DNA from: Kitasatospora mediocidica KCTC 9733
Lineage (GTDB): Bacteria; Actinomycetota; Actinomycetes; Streptomycetales; Streptomycetaceae
Direction: 5' to 3'
DNA: 64,000 bases
NCBI RefSeq assembly: GCF_000744225.1
Contig: NZ_JQLN01000004.1
Coordinates: 496,001 to 560,000, forward strand
Made by a program: the position numbers and the translations under genes. Shown here piece by piece: positions 51,983 to 60,258 of the stretch (position 1 is the first letter of the stretch; the number at the start of each line of letters is the position of its first letter). The notes beneath the pieces are model-generated. The model searched no databases and was not told where the DNA came from. It saw nothing but the letters and a program-made list of their open reading frames with translations.

Positions 51983-53019
51983 GCACGCGGTATGCGGGCA
52001 TCGCCTGGACGGACGAGGGCTACCGGGTCGAGGTCCTCGACGCGGCGGGGCAGCGGGCCGCCGAGCCGAGCAGCTGGGGCGGCGGCCAGGTCGCCGAACT
52101 CATCGCCTGGCTGCGGGACTTCGAGGACGGGCAGCCGCCGGCCGTGGTCCTGGACAGTACCAACGGCCTGCTCGACGGGCCGATGACGGCAGCCGGTCTC
52201 GAGGTCTACCGCGCCGACCCCTGGCTGCTGCCGACCCGGCCGCGGTTCGGCTCCGTGGCGGCCGACCGGCTGGCGCAGCAGGCCCACAGCGCGCCCGGCG
52301 CGCTGGCCCGGGTGACCGCCGAAGGCGGCACCCTGACCGGCCGCGCCGACGAGTACCACGAGGGCGTGCGGCGCGGCGAACCGATCGTGGCGGCCATGAC
52401 GGCGGCCGGGCGCTGCTTCGAGCACGGACACCGGGACACCCCGCGGGTCGCGCTCACCTTCGACGACGGCCCCGATCCGGTGCACACCCGCCGGGTGCTG
52501 GAGATCCTGGAGCGCTACGGCGCCCGGGCGACGTTCTTCTGCGTCGGTCTCCACGTCGCGGCGCTGCCCGAGGAGGTGCGCCGGATCGCCGGGGCCGGTC
52601 ACGAGGTGGGCAACCACACCTGGTCGCACCCCTTCCTGTTCGACCTGACACCTGGTCAGCTGCGCGAGCAGCTCGACCGGACGACGGAGGCGGTGGCCCA
52701 GGTGACCGGCCAGGCCCCGACCCGGTTCCGTCCGCCCTACGGCTCGCTGAACCCCGAGGTGCTCACCACCCTGGAGAGACATCCGAGCACCCTGACGCTG
52801 TGGGACGTCGACTCCCGCGACTGGTCCAGGCCCGGGCCGGAGCGGATCGCCGCGACCGTGCTGGACGCCGCCGGGCCGGGCTCGGTGGTGCTGCTGCACG
52901 AGGGCGCCGGCGATCGCGGCCAGACCGTCCAGGCCCTCCCCTCGATCATCGAGGGCCTGCTCGAACGAGGCCTGGAACTGGTCACCGTGGGAGAACTGCC
53001 CACGCCGGCCGTCCAGTAG
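51979..53019 (+). CDS. NodB-type polysaccharide deacetylase with extra N-terminal domain
   Basis: A 346-residue protein. Residues about 155-340 form a complete NodB domain: TFDDGPD (Asp162/163), NHTWSHP (His213, His217), RPPYGS (Arg251), DVDSRDW and LLHEG, so a metal-dependent N-deacetylase or related amidohydrolase activity is expected. Residues 1-150 are an extra domain (YAGIAWTDEGYRVEVLD, then VVLDSTNGLLDGPMTAAGLEVYRADP) that I cannot assign; it vaguely recalls RNase H-like/IS110 N-termini with the key Asp missing. In a biosynthetic operon the substrate could be an N-acylated intermediate, for example removal of a protecting acetyl. Starts in the ATGA overlap with the condensation gene. 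Confidence 0.82.
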   Translation: MSTRYAGIAWTDEGYRVEVLDAAGQRAAEPSSWGGGQVAELIAWLRDFEDGQPPAVVLDSTNGLLDGPMTAAGLEVYRADPWLLPTRPRFGSVAADRLAQQAHSAPGALARVTAEGGTLTGRADEYHEGVRRGEPIVAAMTAAGRCFEHGHRDTPRVALTFDDGPDPVHTRRVLEILERYGARATFFCVGLHVAALPEEVRRIAGAGHEVGNHTWSHPFLFDLTPGQLREQLDRTTEAVAQVTGQAPTRFRPPYGSLNPEVLTTLERHPSTLTLWDVDSRDWSRPGPERIAATVLDAAGPGSVVLLHEGAGDRGQTVQALPSIIEGLLERGLELVTVGELPTPAVQ

Positions 53020-53068
53020 CCATCCGACCGATGACGACCACGAGCTACGGCTGGAGCACTGAAGAGTC

Positions 53069-54337
53069 ATGACCGAACCGTTGACCGACCACACCGACGC
53101 GCAGGCGTCCGCGCGGCCCCAGGACCCGCCGGGCGGCGAACCGGCCATCTGGTCCCGCAACTTCCGCTACTACTTCACCGCGCGCAGCGCGGGCCTGCTC
53201 AGCTGGGCGATGCTGCCGGTGGCGGTCTCGGCCGGCCTGCTCAGGGGCGGCTACGGGCTGAGCACCGCCGGATACGCGATGGCGTTCCTGGTGGGCCCCT
53301 TCGCCGCCCTGGTGCTGTTCGGCGGCGTCCTGGCCGACCGCTTCACCGCCCGCCGGATGATGATCGCCGCCGACCTGACCAACCTCACCACCCAGATCCT
53401 GCTCGCCGTCCTCTTCCTGCACCGCATCGACCACCTCTGGCAGCTCTACGCCCTGCTGATGATCGCCGGCACCGCCAACGCCATGTTCCAACCCGGCGCC
53501 TCCTCCACCGTCCCCCTGGTCGCCCGCGACGTCCAGGGCGCCAACGGCGTCCTGCGCACCTCCGAGGCCCTCACCGGCCTCGGCGGCCCCGCCCTGGCCG
53601 GCCTCCTCGTCGGCACCGCCTCCACCGGCTGGGTCATGATCATCTCCGCCGCCGCCTACGGCACCAGCGCCACCTGCCTCTTCGCCCTGCGCCTGGGCGT
53701 CGTCCCCGCCCCACCCGCCGGCGAGAGCCTGTGGCGCAACCTCGTCGTCGGCTGGCACGAATTCCGCTCCCGCAGCTGGCTCTGGGGCGTCATCGTCATC
53801 TGGATGTTCTTCGCCGTCCTGTCCTGGGGACCCCAACTCTCCATCGCCGCCGGCGTCATCGTCCCCGCCCACGGCGCCACCGCCTTCGGCCTCATCAACG
53901 CCGCCCTCGGCGCCGGAACCGTCGCCGGCGGCCTCCTCGCCATCCGCTACAAACCCGCCCGCCCGCTGGCCGCCGGCGCCACCGCCATGCTCGCCTACCC
54001 CCTCTACCCCCTGGGCATCGTCCTCGGCGCACCCGTCTGGCTCCTCGCCCTCGCCCAGACCACCGTCGGCATCGGCATCGGCATCTGGGGCGTCATGTGG
54101 GCCACCAGCGTCCAGACCCAGGTCCCCGGCGAAGTCCTCAACCGCGTCCACGCCTACGAAGTCGCCGGCTCCGTCGGCATGTACCCCGTCGGCAGCGCCC
54201 TCGCCGGCCCCGCCGTCAAAGCCTTCGGCACCCACCACGTCCTCCTCGTCGGCGCAGCCGCCGCCGCCCTCACCGCCACCGCCCTCCTCCTCACCCACCC
54301 CATCCGCACCCTCGGCCGCGCACCCGACCGCACCTGA
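53069..54337 (+). CDS. MFS exporter
   Basis: A 422-residue major facilitator with about 12 hydrophobic segments. The cytoplasmic loop between helices 2 and 3 reads GGVLADRFTARRMMIAADL, matching the MFS GxLaDRxGRrr motif and similar to the EntS/MdfA-like exporters found beside siderophore and antibiotic genes. It is 49 nt after the deacetylase gene and probably exports the product of the 45-53 kb genes. Codon use in the second half is strongly C-ending (runs of GCC/CTC), slightly different from its neighbours. Confidence 0.88.
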   Translation: MTEPLTDHTDAQASARPQDPPGGEPAIWSRNFRYYFTARSAGLLSWAMLPVAVSAGLLRGGYGLSTAGYAMAFLVGPFAALVLFGGVLADRFTARRMMIAADLTNLTTQILLAVLFLHRIDHLWQLYALLMIAGTANAMFQPGASSTVPLVARDVQGANGVLRTSEALTGLGGPALAGLLVGTASTGWVMIISAAAYGTSATCLFALRLGVVPAPPAGESLWRNLVVGWHEFRSRSWLWGVIVIWMFFAVLSWGPQLSIAAGVIVPAHGATAFGLINAALGAGTVAGGLLAIRYKPARPLAAGATAMLAYPLYPLGIVLGAPVWLLALAQTTVGIGIGIWGVMWATSVQTQVPGEVLNRVHAYEVAGSVGMYPVGSALAGPAVKAFGTHHVLLVGAAAAALTATALLLTHPIRTLGRAPDRT

Positions 54338-54701
54338 CCCCAACCACCCGAGCACACGACAGTCACCCTGCACGCCCTGCGCCGCCTGGTCACCCCGGGC
54401 GGCTCTGTCGTTTCCGCGACCTGAGCACGGTGGCTTTCCCCGCCCATTCACGGACGTCCCCCACCCGCGTCGGCCGACCGTGCTGCGCACGTTTCTCCTG
54501 TGCCTTCTGATGCGCGAGTCGAGATCGTTGACCGGAATTCTCAGGAAGCCCCGGAATTCGCGCATTCAGACCGATTGACAGTCTGAATACGTCGCCGCCA
54601 TGCTGACGCTGCAGCTGACATGACACCCCGTCGGGAGGTGACTCACGCCAGCTGTGCTCGGTACGCATTCGTCGTTTCTCACTCGGGAAGGAGGGACAGC
54701 C
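54338..54701. other. Intergenic region upstream of the short peptide gene
   Basis: 364 nt with no convincing gene. It contains a weak terminator for the MFS gene (54381-54414) and AT-richer DNA from about 54500 on that presumably holds the promoter of the peptide unit. A TTGACA at 54575 has no good partner -10 element. The stretch 54680-54700 is the strong ribosome site of the peptide gene. Confidence 0.45.
54381..54414 (+). terminator. Weak terminator after the MFS gene
   Basis: Arms GCCGCC (54381-54386) and GGCGGC (54398-54403), with outer arms ACGACAG (54356) and CTGTCGT (54405), are followed by TTT at 54411. It is short but correctly placed after the exporter. Confidence 0.4.
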
Positions 54702-54794
54702 ATGAAGAAGCTCCAGGTGCGCAAGACCGGTCCGGTGCGTCTGACCAGCACGGCAACCGCGTTCTACGGCGGTGGCCCCTGCAACGCAGCCTGA
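54702..54794 (+). CDS. Short peptide gene, possible RiPP or signal precursor
   Basis: A 30-codon gene (ATG 54702, TGA 54792) with an excellent ribosome site AAGGAGGGACAGCC. The N-terminal half is basic and leader-like (MKKLQVRKTGPVRL). The C-terminal half is small, uncharged and distinctive (LTSTATAFYGGGPCNAA), with three Thr, one Ser, one Tyr, a GGGP turn and one Cys near the end. The next gene, 123 nt downstream on the same strand, is a PqqD-like/HExxH membrane protease, and a TPR protein follows. Together these suggest a ribosomally made peptide that is bound, cleaved and possibly modified. It is too short for statistical gene calling, so the ribosome site and context carry the call. Confidence 0.65.
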   Translation: MKKLQVRKTGPVRLTSTATAFYGGGPCNAA

Positions 54795-54917
54795 TGACAC
54801 GGTCCCGTGTCCGCCGCCCGGGGTCCCGGTCAGCGGACACGGGATCCCGGACAGCGGACACAGGACCTCGGGCCGGCGGACGCCCGGCTGCCGGAGGACC
54901 GACGGCCGGGAGGCGCG

Positions 54918-56132
54918 GTGGATGCAGCAGAGCGAATTCGATTCCATGCACTGACCTTTGTCGAGGAGGGCGACGAAATCGTCATCGGCCGCCCCGAGAT
55001 CGATTCCTTCGCGGTTTTCCCGGCCGACGCCGCAGCGGTGGTCCGTCATTTGCAGAATGGCGAAAGTATTCCGCGGGTCGGTGACTGGTACCTGGAAACG
55101 TACGGCGAACGCGCCGACATCGAGGATCTGGTGGAGACGCTGCGGGACCTGGAATTCCTGCGCGACCCCGCCGACCCCGAACCCGCCGAGGGCGACGAGC
55201 CGCCGCCCGCCACCGTGGTACGCGGCCACCGGCTGGGCCGGCTGGCGTTCTCCGCGCCGGCCTGGGTCCTGTACACGCTGGTCGTGGCGGTGGCCGGCTG
55301 GATCGCCGCACGGACGCCGGGGCTGCACCCCACCCCGTCCGCCGTATTCTTCAGCAGCTCGCTGGTCGTCATCGAACTCACCATCTTCGCGGGCCAGTTG
55401 GTCGGCGTGGCCTGGCACGAGTCGTTCCACGTCCTGGCCGGCCGCCGGCTGAACCTGCCCAGCCGGCTGAGCATCGGGCGACGGCTGGTCTTCGTCGTCT
55501 TCGAAACCACCCTGGCCGGCCTGATGGGCGTCCCCAGAGCGCGGCGGATTCTGCCGTTCTGCGCCGGACTGGTTGCCGACGCCCTCTACTTCGCCGCACT
55601 CATCGGCGTGGGGGAGGCGGACCGGCTCGCGCACGCAGGCGTCACCGACATCGGCCGGATCGCCTGCGCGCTGGCGTACATGACGCTGCTGCGGATGCTC
55701 TGGCAGGTCATGGTCTTCATGGAGACCGACCTCTACCACGTGGTCACCGTGCTGCTGCGCTGCCCGGACCTGCACGCCCTCACCCGTGCCTACCTGCGCA
55801 ACACGCTGTGGCGCCGGCTCGGCCGTCCGGAACGCGCCACGGACGAGTCCGGCTGGACCGCGCACGACCGCGCCATGGCCCGCCGCTACGCGCCGTTCGT
55901 CGTGCTCGGCGCCACGCTGATGATCGCCGTCGTCCTCAAGGGGATCGCCCCGGTGATCGCCGGATTCGCCGTCCGACTCGCCCACGGCATCAGCGCGGGC
56001 GCCCTGGACGACCCGCACTTCTGGGACTCCGCGGTGGCCGCCACCGCGATCCTCTCGCAGTTCGGCCTGCTCACGGCGCTGGCGGTGCGCGACCGCCGAC
56101 GCCGGCGCGCCGCCGCCGTCCCGGCCTCCTGA
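54918..56132 (+). CDS. PqqD-like domain fused to HExxH membrane metalloprotease
   Basis: A 404-residue protein starting at GTG 54918, with GGGAGG 5-6 nt upstream; the frame opens further but encodes low-complexity sequence. Residues about 5-83 match the PqqD/RiPP recognition element layout: EGDEIVIGRPEIDSFAVFP, DAAAVVRHLQNGESIPRVGDW and IEDLVETLRDLEFL. The remainder has about six membrane segments, with an M50-like zinc motif H157-E158-SF-H161 (VAWHESFHVLAGRRL) and a later LPFCAGLVADALYFA segment with an Asp that may be the third ligand. Such fusions suggest peptide recognition coupled to intramembrane cleavage. YydH, which processes the epipeptide YydF, is a known M50 analogue. Substrate: probably the peptide at 54702. 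Confidence 0.8.
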   Translation: MDAAERIRFHALTFVEEGDEIVIGRPEIDSFAVFPADAAAVVRHLQNGESIPRVGDWYLETYGERADIEDLVETLRDLEFLRDPADPEPAEGDEPPPATVVRGHRLGRLAFSAPAWVLYTLVVAVAGWIAARTPGLHPTPSAVFFSSSLVVIELTIFAGQLVGVAWHESFHVLAGRRLNLPSRLSIGRRLVFVVFETTLAGLMGVPRARRILPFCAGLVADALYFAALIGVGEADRLAHAGVTDIGRIACALAYMTLLRMLWQVMVFMETDLYHVVTVLLRCPDLHALTRAYLRNTLWRRLGRPERATDESGWTAHDRAMARRYAPFVVLGATLMIAVVLKGIAPVIAGFAVRLAHGISAGALDDPHFWDSAVAATAILSQFGLLTALAVRDRRRRRAAAVPAS

Positions 56133-56171
56133 CCAGCCCCTCCCTCCCCTCTCATCCCAGCGGAGCCCGCC

Positions 56172-58361
56172 ATGCCCACGGCCGTCTGCCACCTCTGGCT
56201 CACCGCACCCCACGATGCGGTCGCGCCCTTCGCCGCCGGGCAGCCCGGGTCGCCCCTGGTGCTGGACGCCGACCGGCGCCTGCGCGGCCCGTACACCGCC
56301 ACCGGCGCCCTGCTGCGCGAGCTGGTCCCCGAACTCCACAAGCACCGGCCCGACCTGCTGCGCCGGCACGCCATCGAGATCCTCGCCGCCGCCCCCGAGA
56401 CGCTGCCCCTGGTCGGACCCGCGCCCGACACACTCACCTCGACGGCCGCCGACGCCGAGCGCACCCGCTGGTACTCAGCCCTGCGCACCCGGCGTATCGC
56501 GCACGGCTTGGTGGACCTGCTCGCCGCCTGGTCGGCGATTCCCGAACGGTCCTACGCCGTACCGGTGTTGGTCTACCGCGACGTCGACCGTGCGGACGCC
56601 ACCGATCTGGAGTTCCTGGAACTCGCGCTGCGCCGCCTGGACCCGGCCCGGCTGCGGATCGTGGCGGCCTCCGCGCAGCCCGAGCCCCCGGCCACGCTGA
56701 GCGCGGCCGTCGCCGCCCACGCCGTCCGGCACACCCTGCCCGCCGACGCCGTCCCGGACCCGGCCGACCCGCACGCCGCCGACCCCGACGATCAGGTGAC
56801 GCTGGCCCGCGCGTACGTCGCCGCCGACTGCGCCCTCGAGCTGCCCACCGCCCGCGCGGCCTACCAGCGCCTCGACCCGGCCCGGCGCGCGGAGTTGCAC
56901 GATCGGCGCGCCGAAGAGCTGGAGCAGCGCGGAGAGTTCAGCCTGCGACTGGGCGCCGTCGTCTACCACCGCGAACGCGGCAGCGCGCCGCACACCGACG
57001 GGCTGCGCGCCTGCGCCGAGGCGGTCGGCTACTGCATCGGGATGGGTTTCTACCACGCCGGACTGGACCTGGCCGACCGGATGACGGCCCTGGTCGAGCC
57101 CGACGACCGGATCACCTACCACCGGGCCCGCACCCAGGCCGCCCAGTGCCTGGCCCTGCTGGACCGTCCGGCCGAGACCGAGCAGCTCTACCACGACCTG
57201 CTCTCGCGAACCACGGCCCTGCGCCCGCACATGTCGCTCCACTACGCGCTGAGCCTGCTCTACACCCGCCTCTACGGTCCCGAACACAAGGACCACACAC
57301 GCGCGTTGGCCTACGTCAACACCGCCATCGCGATCGCCGAGGCGCTGCCCGACCAGGAGGACCGCGCCTTCCACGCGGTGTTCATGAACAACGGCAAGGC
57401 CCTGGTGCAGATGCACCTGAAGAACCTGCCCGCCTCACTGGAGCTCGTCACCGCCGGCATCGAGCGCCTGGACGCCGAACTGCGGCCCGACCAACACCGG
57501 TTGCACCGCTCGGTACTGCACCACAACCGCGGCCAGGTGCTGGCCGCGCTGGGCCGCGCCGAGGAGGCGCTGGCGGAGTTCGACCACGTCATCGAGGTGG
57601 ATCCGCACTACCCCGAGTACCACTTCGACCGCGGCAACCTGTACTTCCAACTGGGCCGCCACCAGGAGGCGTTGGAGAACTACGAGGAGGCCGTCCGGCT
57701 GAGCCCGCCGTTCCCCGAGGTGTACTGGAACCGCGCCAACGTCCGCGCCGAACTCGCGGACACCGATGGTGCGTTGGCTGATCTTCGGTACGTCCTGGAC
57801 CTGGAGCCGGACTACACCGAAGCGCGCGTCTCACTGGCCTCCCTGCTGTTGGACCTCGCGGAGCCCGGCCAGGCCGCCGAACAGGCCGCCGCCGGCCTGG
57901 CGCAGAGCCCGGACGACGCCCGGCTGCACTGCACCCTCGGCCTGGCGCTGCTCGAACTGGACGACGCCGACGCCGCCGTAGCCGCCTTCACCCGCGCGCT
58001 GGAGCTGGACCCGCAGCTGCACGAGGCCCTGGTCAACCGCGCCGTCGCCGCCCACGGCCAGGGCCGCCCCGACGAGGCGCTGCGCGATCTGACCACCGCC
58101 GTCGAGCAGCAGCCCGACGACAGCGACCTGCGCTACAACCGGGGCTTCGTCCTGGAGGAGCTGCACCGCTGGGACGACGCCGTGGCCGACTACACGGTCG
58201 CCCTGGAGCACACCGACGACAAGGCCGAACTGCTCTTCCTGCGCGGTCGCTGCCAGCTGCGCCGCGGTGCGCACGAGGCAGCCCGCCGCGACCTCACCGC
58301 CCACCTGGAGCTCGGCGCCTCCGAACACGCCGAGGAGGTCCGGTCGCTGCTCGGCGGCTGA
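56172..58361 (+). CDS. TPR protein with degenerate STAND-like N-terminus
   Basis: A 729-residue protein, ATG 56172 with GGAG upstream. The N-terminal about 190 residues resemble the ATPase domain of STAND/LuxR-type regulators (GPYTATGALLRELVPEL, TRWYSALRTRRIAHGLVDLLAAW, a Walker-B-like PVLVYRDVDRADATDLEFLELALRRLDP) but have no P-loop, so ATP binding is doubtful. From about residue 390 on there are some nine TPRs (for example HYPEYHFDRGNLYFQLGRHQEALENYEEAVRLSPPFPEVYWNRANV). It has no signal peptide or membrane segment. It follows the protease gene by 39 nt. It probably serves as a cytoplasmic receptor or scaffold for the peptide or its protease. Confidence 0.82.
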   Translation: MPTAVCHLWLTAPHDAVAPFAAGQPGSPLVLDADRRLRGPYTATGALLRELVPELHKHRPDLLRRHAIEILAAAPETLPLVGPAPDTLTSTAADAERTRWYSALRTRRIAHGLVDLLAAWSAIPERSYAVPVLVYRDVDRADATDLEFLELALRRLDPARLRIVAASAQPEPPATLSAAVAAHAVRHTLPADAVPDPADPHAADPDDQVTLARAYVAADCALELPTARAAYQRLDPARRAELHDRRAEELEQRGEFSLRLGAVVYHRERGSAPHTDGLRACAEAVGYCIGMGFYHAGLDLADRMTALVEPDDRITYHRARTQAAQCLALLDRPAETEQLYHDLLSRTTALRPHMSLHYALSLLYTRLYGPEHKDHTRALAYVNTAIAIAEALPDQEDRAFHAVFMNNGKALVQMHLKNLPASLELVTAGIERLDAELRPDQHRLHRSVLHHNRGQVLAALGRAEEALAEFDHVIEVDPHYPEYHFDRGNLYFQLGRHQEALENYEEAVRLSPPFPEVYWNRANVRAELADTDGALADLRYVLDLEPDYTEARVSLASLLLDLAEPGQAAEQAAAGLAQSPDDARLHCTLGLALLELDDADAAVAAFTRALELDPQLHEALVNRAVAAHGQGRPDEALRDLTTAVEQQPDDSDLRYNRGFVLEELHRWDDAVADYTVALEHTDDKAELLFLRGRCQLRRGAHEAARRDLTAHLELGASEHAEEVRSLLGG

Positions 58362-58615
58362 GCTCCCACTGACGCACAGTGACGCGATCAGCCGGCCGCC
58401 GACCAAGGGGGCTGCGCATAGGTCAGCGACCTACCTATGCTTCGAGCCATGACGGCATCGCCGCTTCGGCCGTGATCGGCCTCGTCCCGACCATCTACGA
58501 GTGCCGCACTGCCTACATCATGCGACGCAACGAGCGCCTACGAGAAGCCGCCTGATACGGCGCGGGCCGTCCGCCGAGACCCGGGGGCTCCGAACAGCGC
58601 GGGAGGAACGGGACG
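58362..58615. other. Intergenic region with inverted repeat and gene-remnant-like frame
   Basis: 254 nt between the convergent TPR and FhuF-like genes. A frame from GTG 58472 to TGA 58555 encodes 27 residues (VIGLVPTIYECRTAYIM, then a basic end RRNERLREAA) and is open upstream without a start, resembling the tail of a small membrane protein. It may be a gene remnant. The inverted repeat at 58417-58439 is listed separately. Confidence 0.35.
58417..58439. promoter_or_regulatory. Inverted repeat CATAGGT-N9-ACCTATG
   Basis: Perfect 7-bp arms at 58417-58423 and 58433-58439, with a second nested AGGT/ACCT pairing. It resembles an IdeR/DmdR1 iron box in its two half-sites (TAGGT and ACCTA) but with a spacer about 2 nt too long. 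It may be a regulator site for a lost or tiny gene to its right. Confidence 0.35.
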
Positions 58616-59419
58616 TCAGCCCCGCACCGCGTCGGGCGGCCGCGTCCGGACTGGTGCCGTGAGGACGCAGTCCCCGCACAGGCCGCCCGCGCGGCCCGGG
58701 GCAGCCCGGTAGATGAGGCAGCAGCTGCGGCGGCGGAACCCGGTGCCGTCCGCCGCCATCGTGCAAGTGCCGCGCAGGTGTGGCTGGTCCAGCACCATGG
58801 TGGCGAAGTCGCGGGCCTGGCCCGTTAGTTCAGGAGCTGTCCGGGCGATGGCCGAGACCGCGCCGTTGACCGCCGAGGCGACGTTGCCCCACAGGATCTG
58901 CGGCGCGACCGAGTAGCCACCGACGGCCGCCACCAGCTCGCGCACCGGGCCGTCGAACAGCTCGGACCCGAGTCGAGCCGCCCGTTCGACCGGGTCGGCC
59001 ACGGGTACGGGCACCCGGTCCGGCAGCGACAGCGGGAACATGCCGCCGAGCGTCGGCTGCCACCTGGCCTCCCGCAGGCCGTACGGGAGCACCGCGCCCG
59101 CGAGCACGGCCACGGCGAAGGACGGGGAGATCAGCCGGGAGACCAGGCCCAGGTGGGTCACCGAGGCGGCCACCCGCAGCTCGACCGCCTCGACGCCTTG
59201 CCCTCCCCCGGCCGCCAGGTAGCCGCGCACGGCACCGATCCGCTCGCCCAACACGGCTGGATCGTCGAGGAGTTCGCCCATGCCCCGCCAGGGCACCGCG
59301 GCCGCTGCGGGACCGTGGGTCTCGAAGACGAAGAACGGCCCGAGGGCCGCGATCCGCTGCGGGATCGTGACCCCCGGGTCCGGGCGTGCCGCCGTGCGGC
59401 GGCTTGCCGGGTCGGTCAT
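58616..59419 (-). CDS. FhuF-like [2Fe-2S] ferric-siderophore reductase
   Basis: A 267-residue protein whose C-terminus has the FhuF iron-sulfur motif: SCCLIYR, then CGDC, that is CC-x13-CxxC, in FRRRSCCLIYRAAPGRAGG followed by LCGDCVL. FhuF reduces ferric siderophore complexes in the cytoplasm to release iron. The N-terminal domain (GLVSRLISPSFAVAVLAG) fits actinobacterial FhuF-like proteins. ATG 59419 overlaps the stop of the small membrane-protein gene. It offers an iron-uptake link for the salicylate-thiazoline product, although it lies 25 kb away and no siderophore ABC transporter is in the window. Confidence 0.85.
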   Translation of the reverse strand: MTDPASRRTAARPDPGVTIPQRIAALGPFFVFETHGPAAAAVPWRGMGELLDDPAVLGERIGAVRGYLAAGGGQGVEAVELRVAASVTHLGLVSRLISPSFAVAVLAGAVLPYGLREARWQPTLGGMFPLSLPDRVPVPVADPVERAARLGSELFDGPVRELVAAVGGYSVAPQILWGNVASAVNGAVSAIARTAPELTGQARDFATMVLDQPHLRGTCTMAADGTGFRRRSCCLIYRAAPGRAGGLCGDCVLTAPVRTRPPDAVRG

Positions 59420-59580
59420 ACCGCCGTGACGGGCTTCGACTTGATCGAGGCCGCCGCGGCGGCGGACTCGGTCCGCGGGTTGAGCAGACGCTCGGCCATC
59501 GGCCCGAAGACGAGCCCGAGGCAGGCCCAGAGCAGCAGCTGTGCGACCACCGAGTAGAAGCGGAAGCTGAACAGCACCAC
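59416..59580 (-). CDS. 54-residue membrane protein coupled to FhuF-like gene
   Basis: A small gene read from GTG 59580 (AAGGTGG 7 nt upstream; a second GTG follows at 59577), ending TGA at 59416-59418 inside the ATGA overlap with the FhuF-like gene. It has one hydrophobic helix (YSVVAQLLLWACLGLVFGP) followed by a polar, Ala-rich tail ending KPVTAV. The tight coupling and good ribosome site support a real gene. It may anchor or regulate the reductase. The family is not recognised. Confidence 0.6.
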   Translation of the reverse strand: MVLFSFRFYSVVAQLLLWACLGLVFGPMAERLLNPRTESAAAAASIKSKPVTAV

Positions 59581-59999
59581 AGTTGAGCCACCTTCAGGGG
59601 ATCCGGCATCCCGCTAGCGAATTGGAGCGCGGTGATGGCGTCGTATCTGACTCGCGAACCGCCCGGGGGCGCTTCGCTCACAGTGGCGCGACCGTGCTGG
59701 ACTCTCATCAGCTTCTGTACGCCATCACTACCTCAGGCAGGGTACGGCCCCGCCGGATCGGCCGTCAATCGTCCCCGGTGTCCTTGGAGCCCCTGTGAGC
59801 AAGGTGACCCCGAGCCGCCGTCCGACCCGGACGATCAGCGAAGGCCACATACAACTCGAAGGCTTCCAGGATTGGCGGCTGTCCCAGGTCCTTGGCCTCA
59901 ACACGACCACCGGCCGGCTCGACTCCGCAGGAACGGTGGATCGCATGCCAGTCGGAGACCGCCACCCACCGCAGCGCGGCACGGGATCGAAGTCCCAGG
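59581..59999. other. Region without a supportable gene
   Basis: 419 nt. Short frames exist on both strands (for example 59765-59965 on the minus strand, beginning MAVSDWHAIHRSCG), but none has a ribosome site, family motif or convincing codon pattern. It presumably includes the promoter of the FhuF pair and decayed sequence next to the broken pirin gene. Confidence 0.4.
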
Positions 60000-60164
60000 T
60001 CAGCGCGCCCTTCCCCGTGGCTTCAGGGGCAGTTGGGGCGCCTCGGGAGCGGCCAGCCGAGCCCCGTCGTAGCCGTGCACCTCGCCGAACCTCCTCCCGT
60101 TCGTCCACTCCTCGCGCGCCTGCCTGATCTCCTCGTCACTGCGTCCGACGAAGTTCCACCACAT
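60000..60164 (-). pseudogene. Pirin C-terminal fragment
   Basis: Fifty-four codons match the C-terminus of pirin-family proteins: MWWNFVGRSDEEIRQAREEW, then RRFGEVHGYDGARLAAP and LPLKPR before the stop at 60000-60002. The WWNFVGR segment is the hallmark of the second cupin repeat. The frame is broken by stops immediately before GDMWW, and the preceding about 250 residues of a normal pirin are absent. The break lies about 90 nt before the integrase gene, so insertion of the element probably removed the rest. Confidence 0.75.
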
Positions 60165-60258
60165 ATCACCGATTCAGCGTTTTCACCCAGGTCAGAAGCC
60201 TGGTGGACCATCCCCCGTCAGCAAATAGTCAGCATTGGTACGCGGGGAGTCGATCATC

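Noticed and set aside
54575..54603. TTGACA as a promoter -35 for the peptide unit
   Set aside because: The sequence 17 nt downstream does not resemble a -10 element, so the match is probably chance.
58472..58555. A 27-residue gene from GTG 58472
   Set aside because: No ribosome site and the frame continues upstream without a start; more likely a remnant.
59765..59965. A minus-strand frame of about 66 residues
   Set aside because: No ribosome site, no family motif, and a location in apparently decayed DNA.
60165..60258. A tRNA gene as the integrase target
   Set aside because: No cloverleaf or tRNA-like sequence; the interrupted gene is a pirin.
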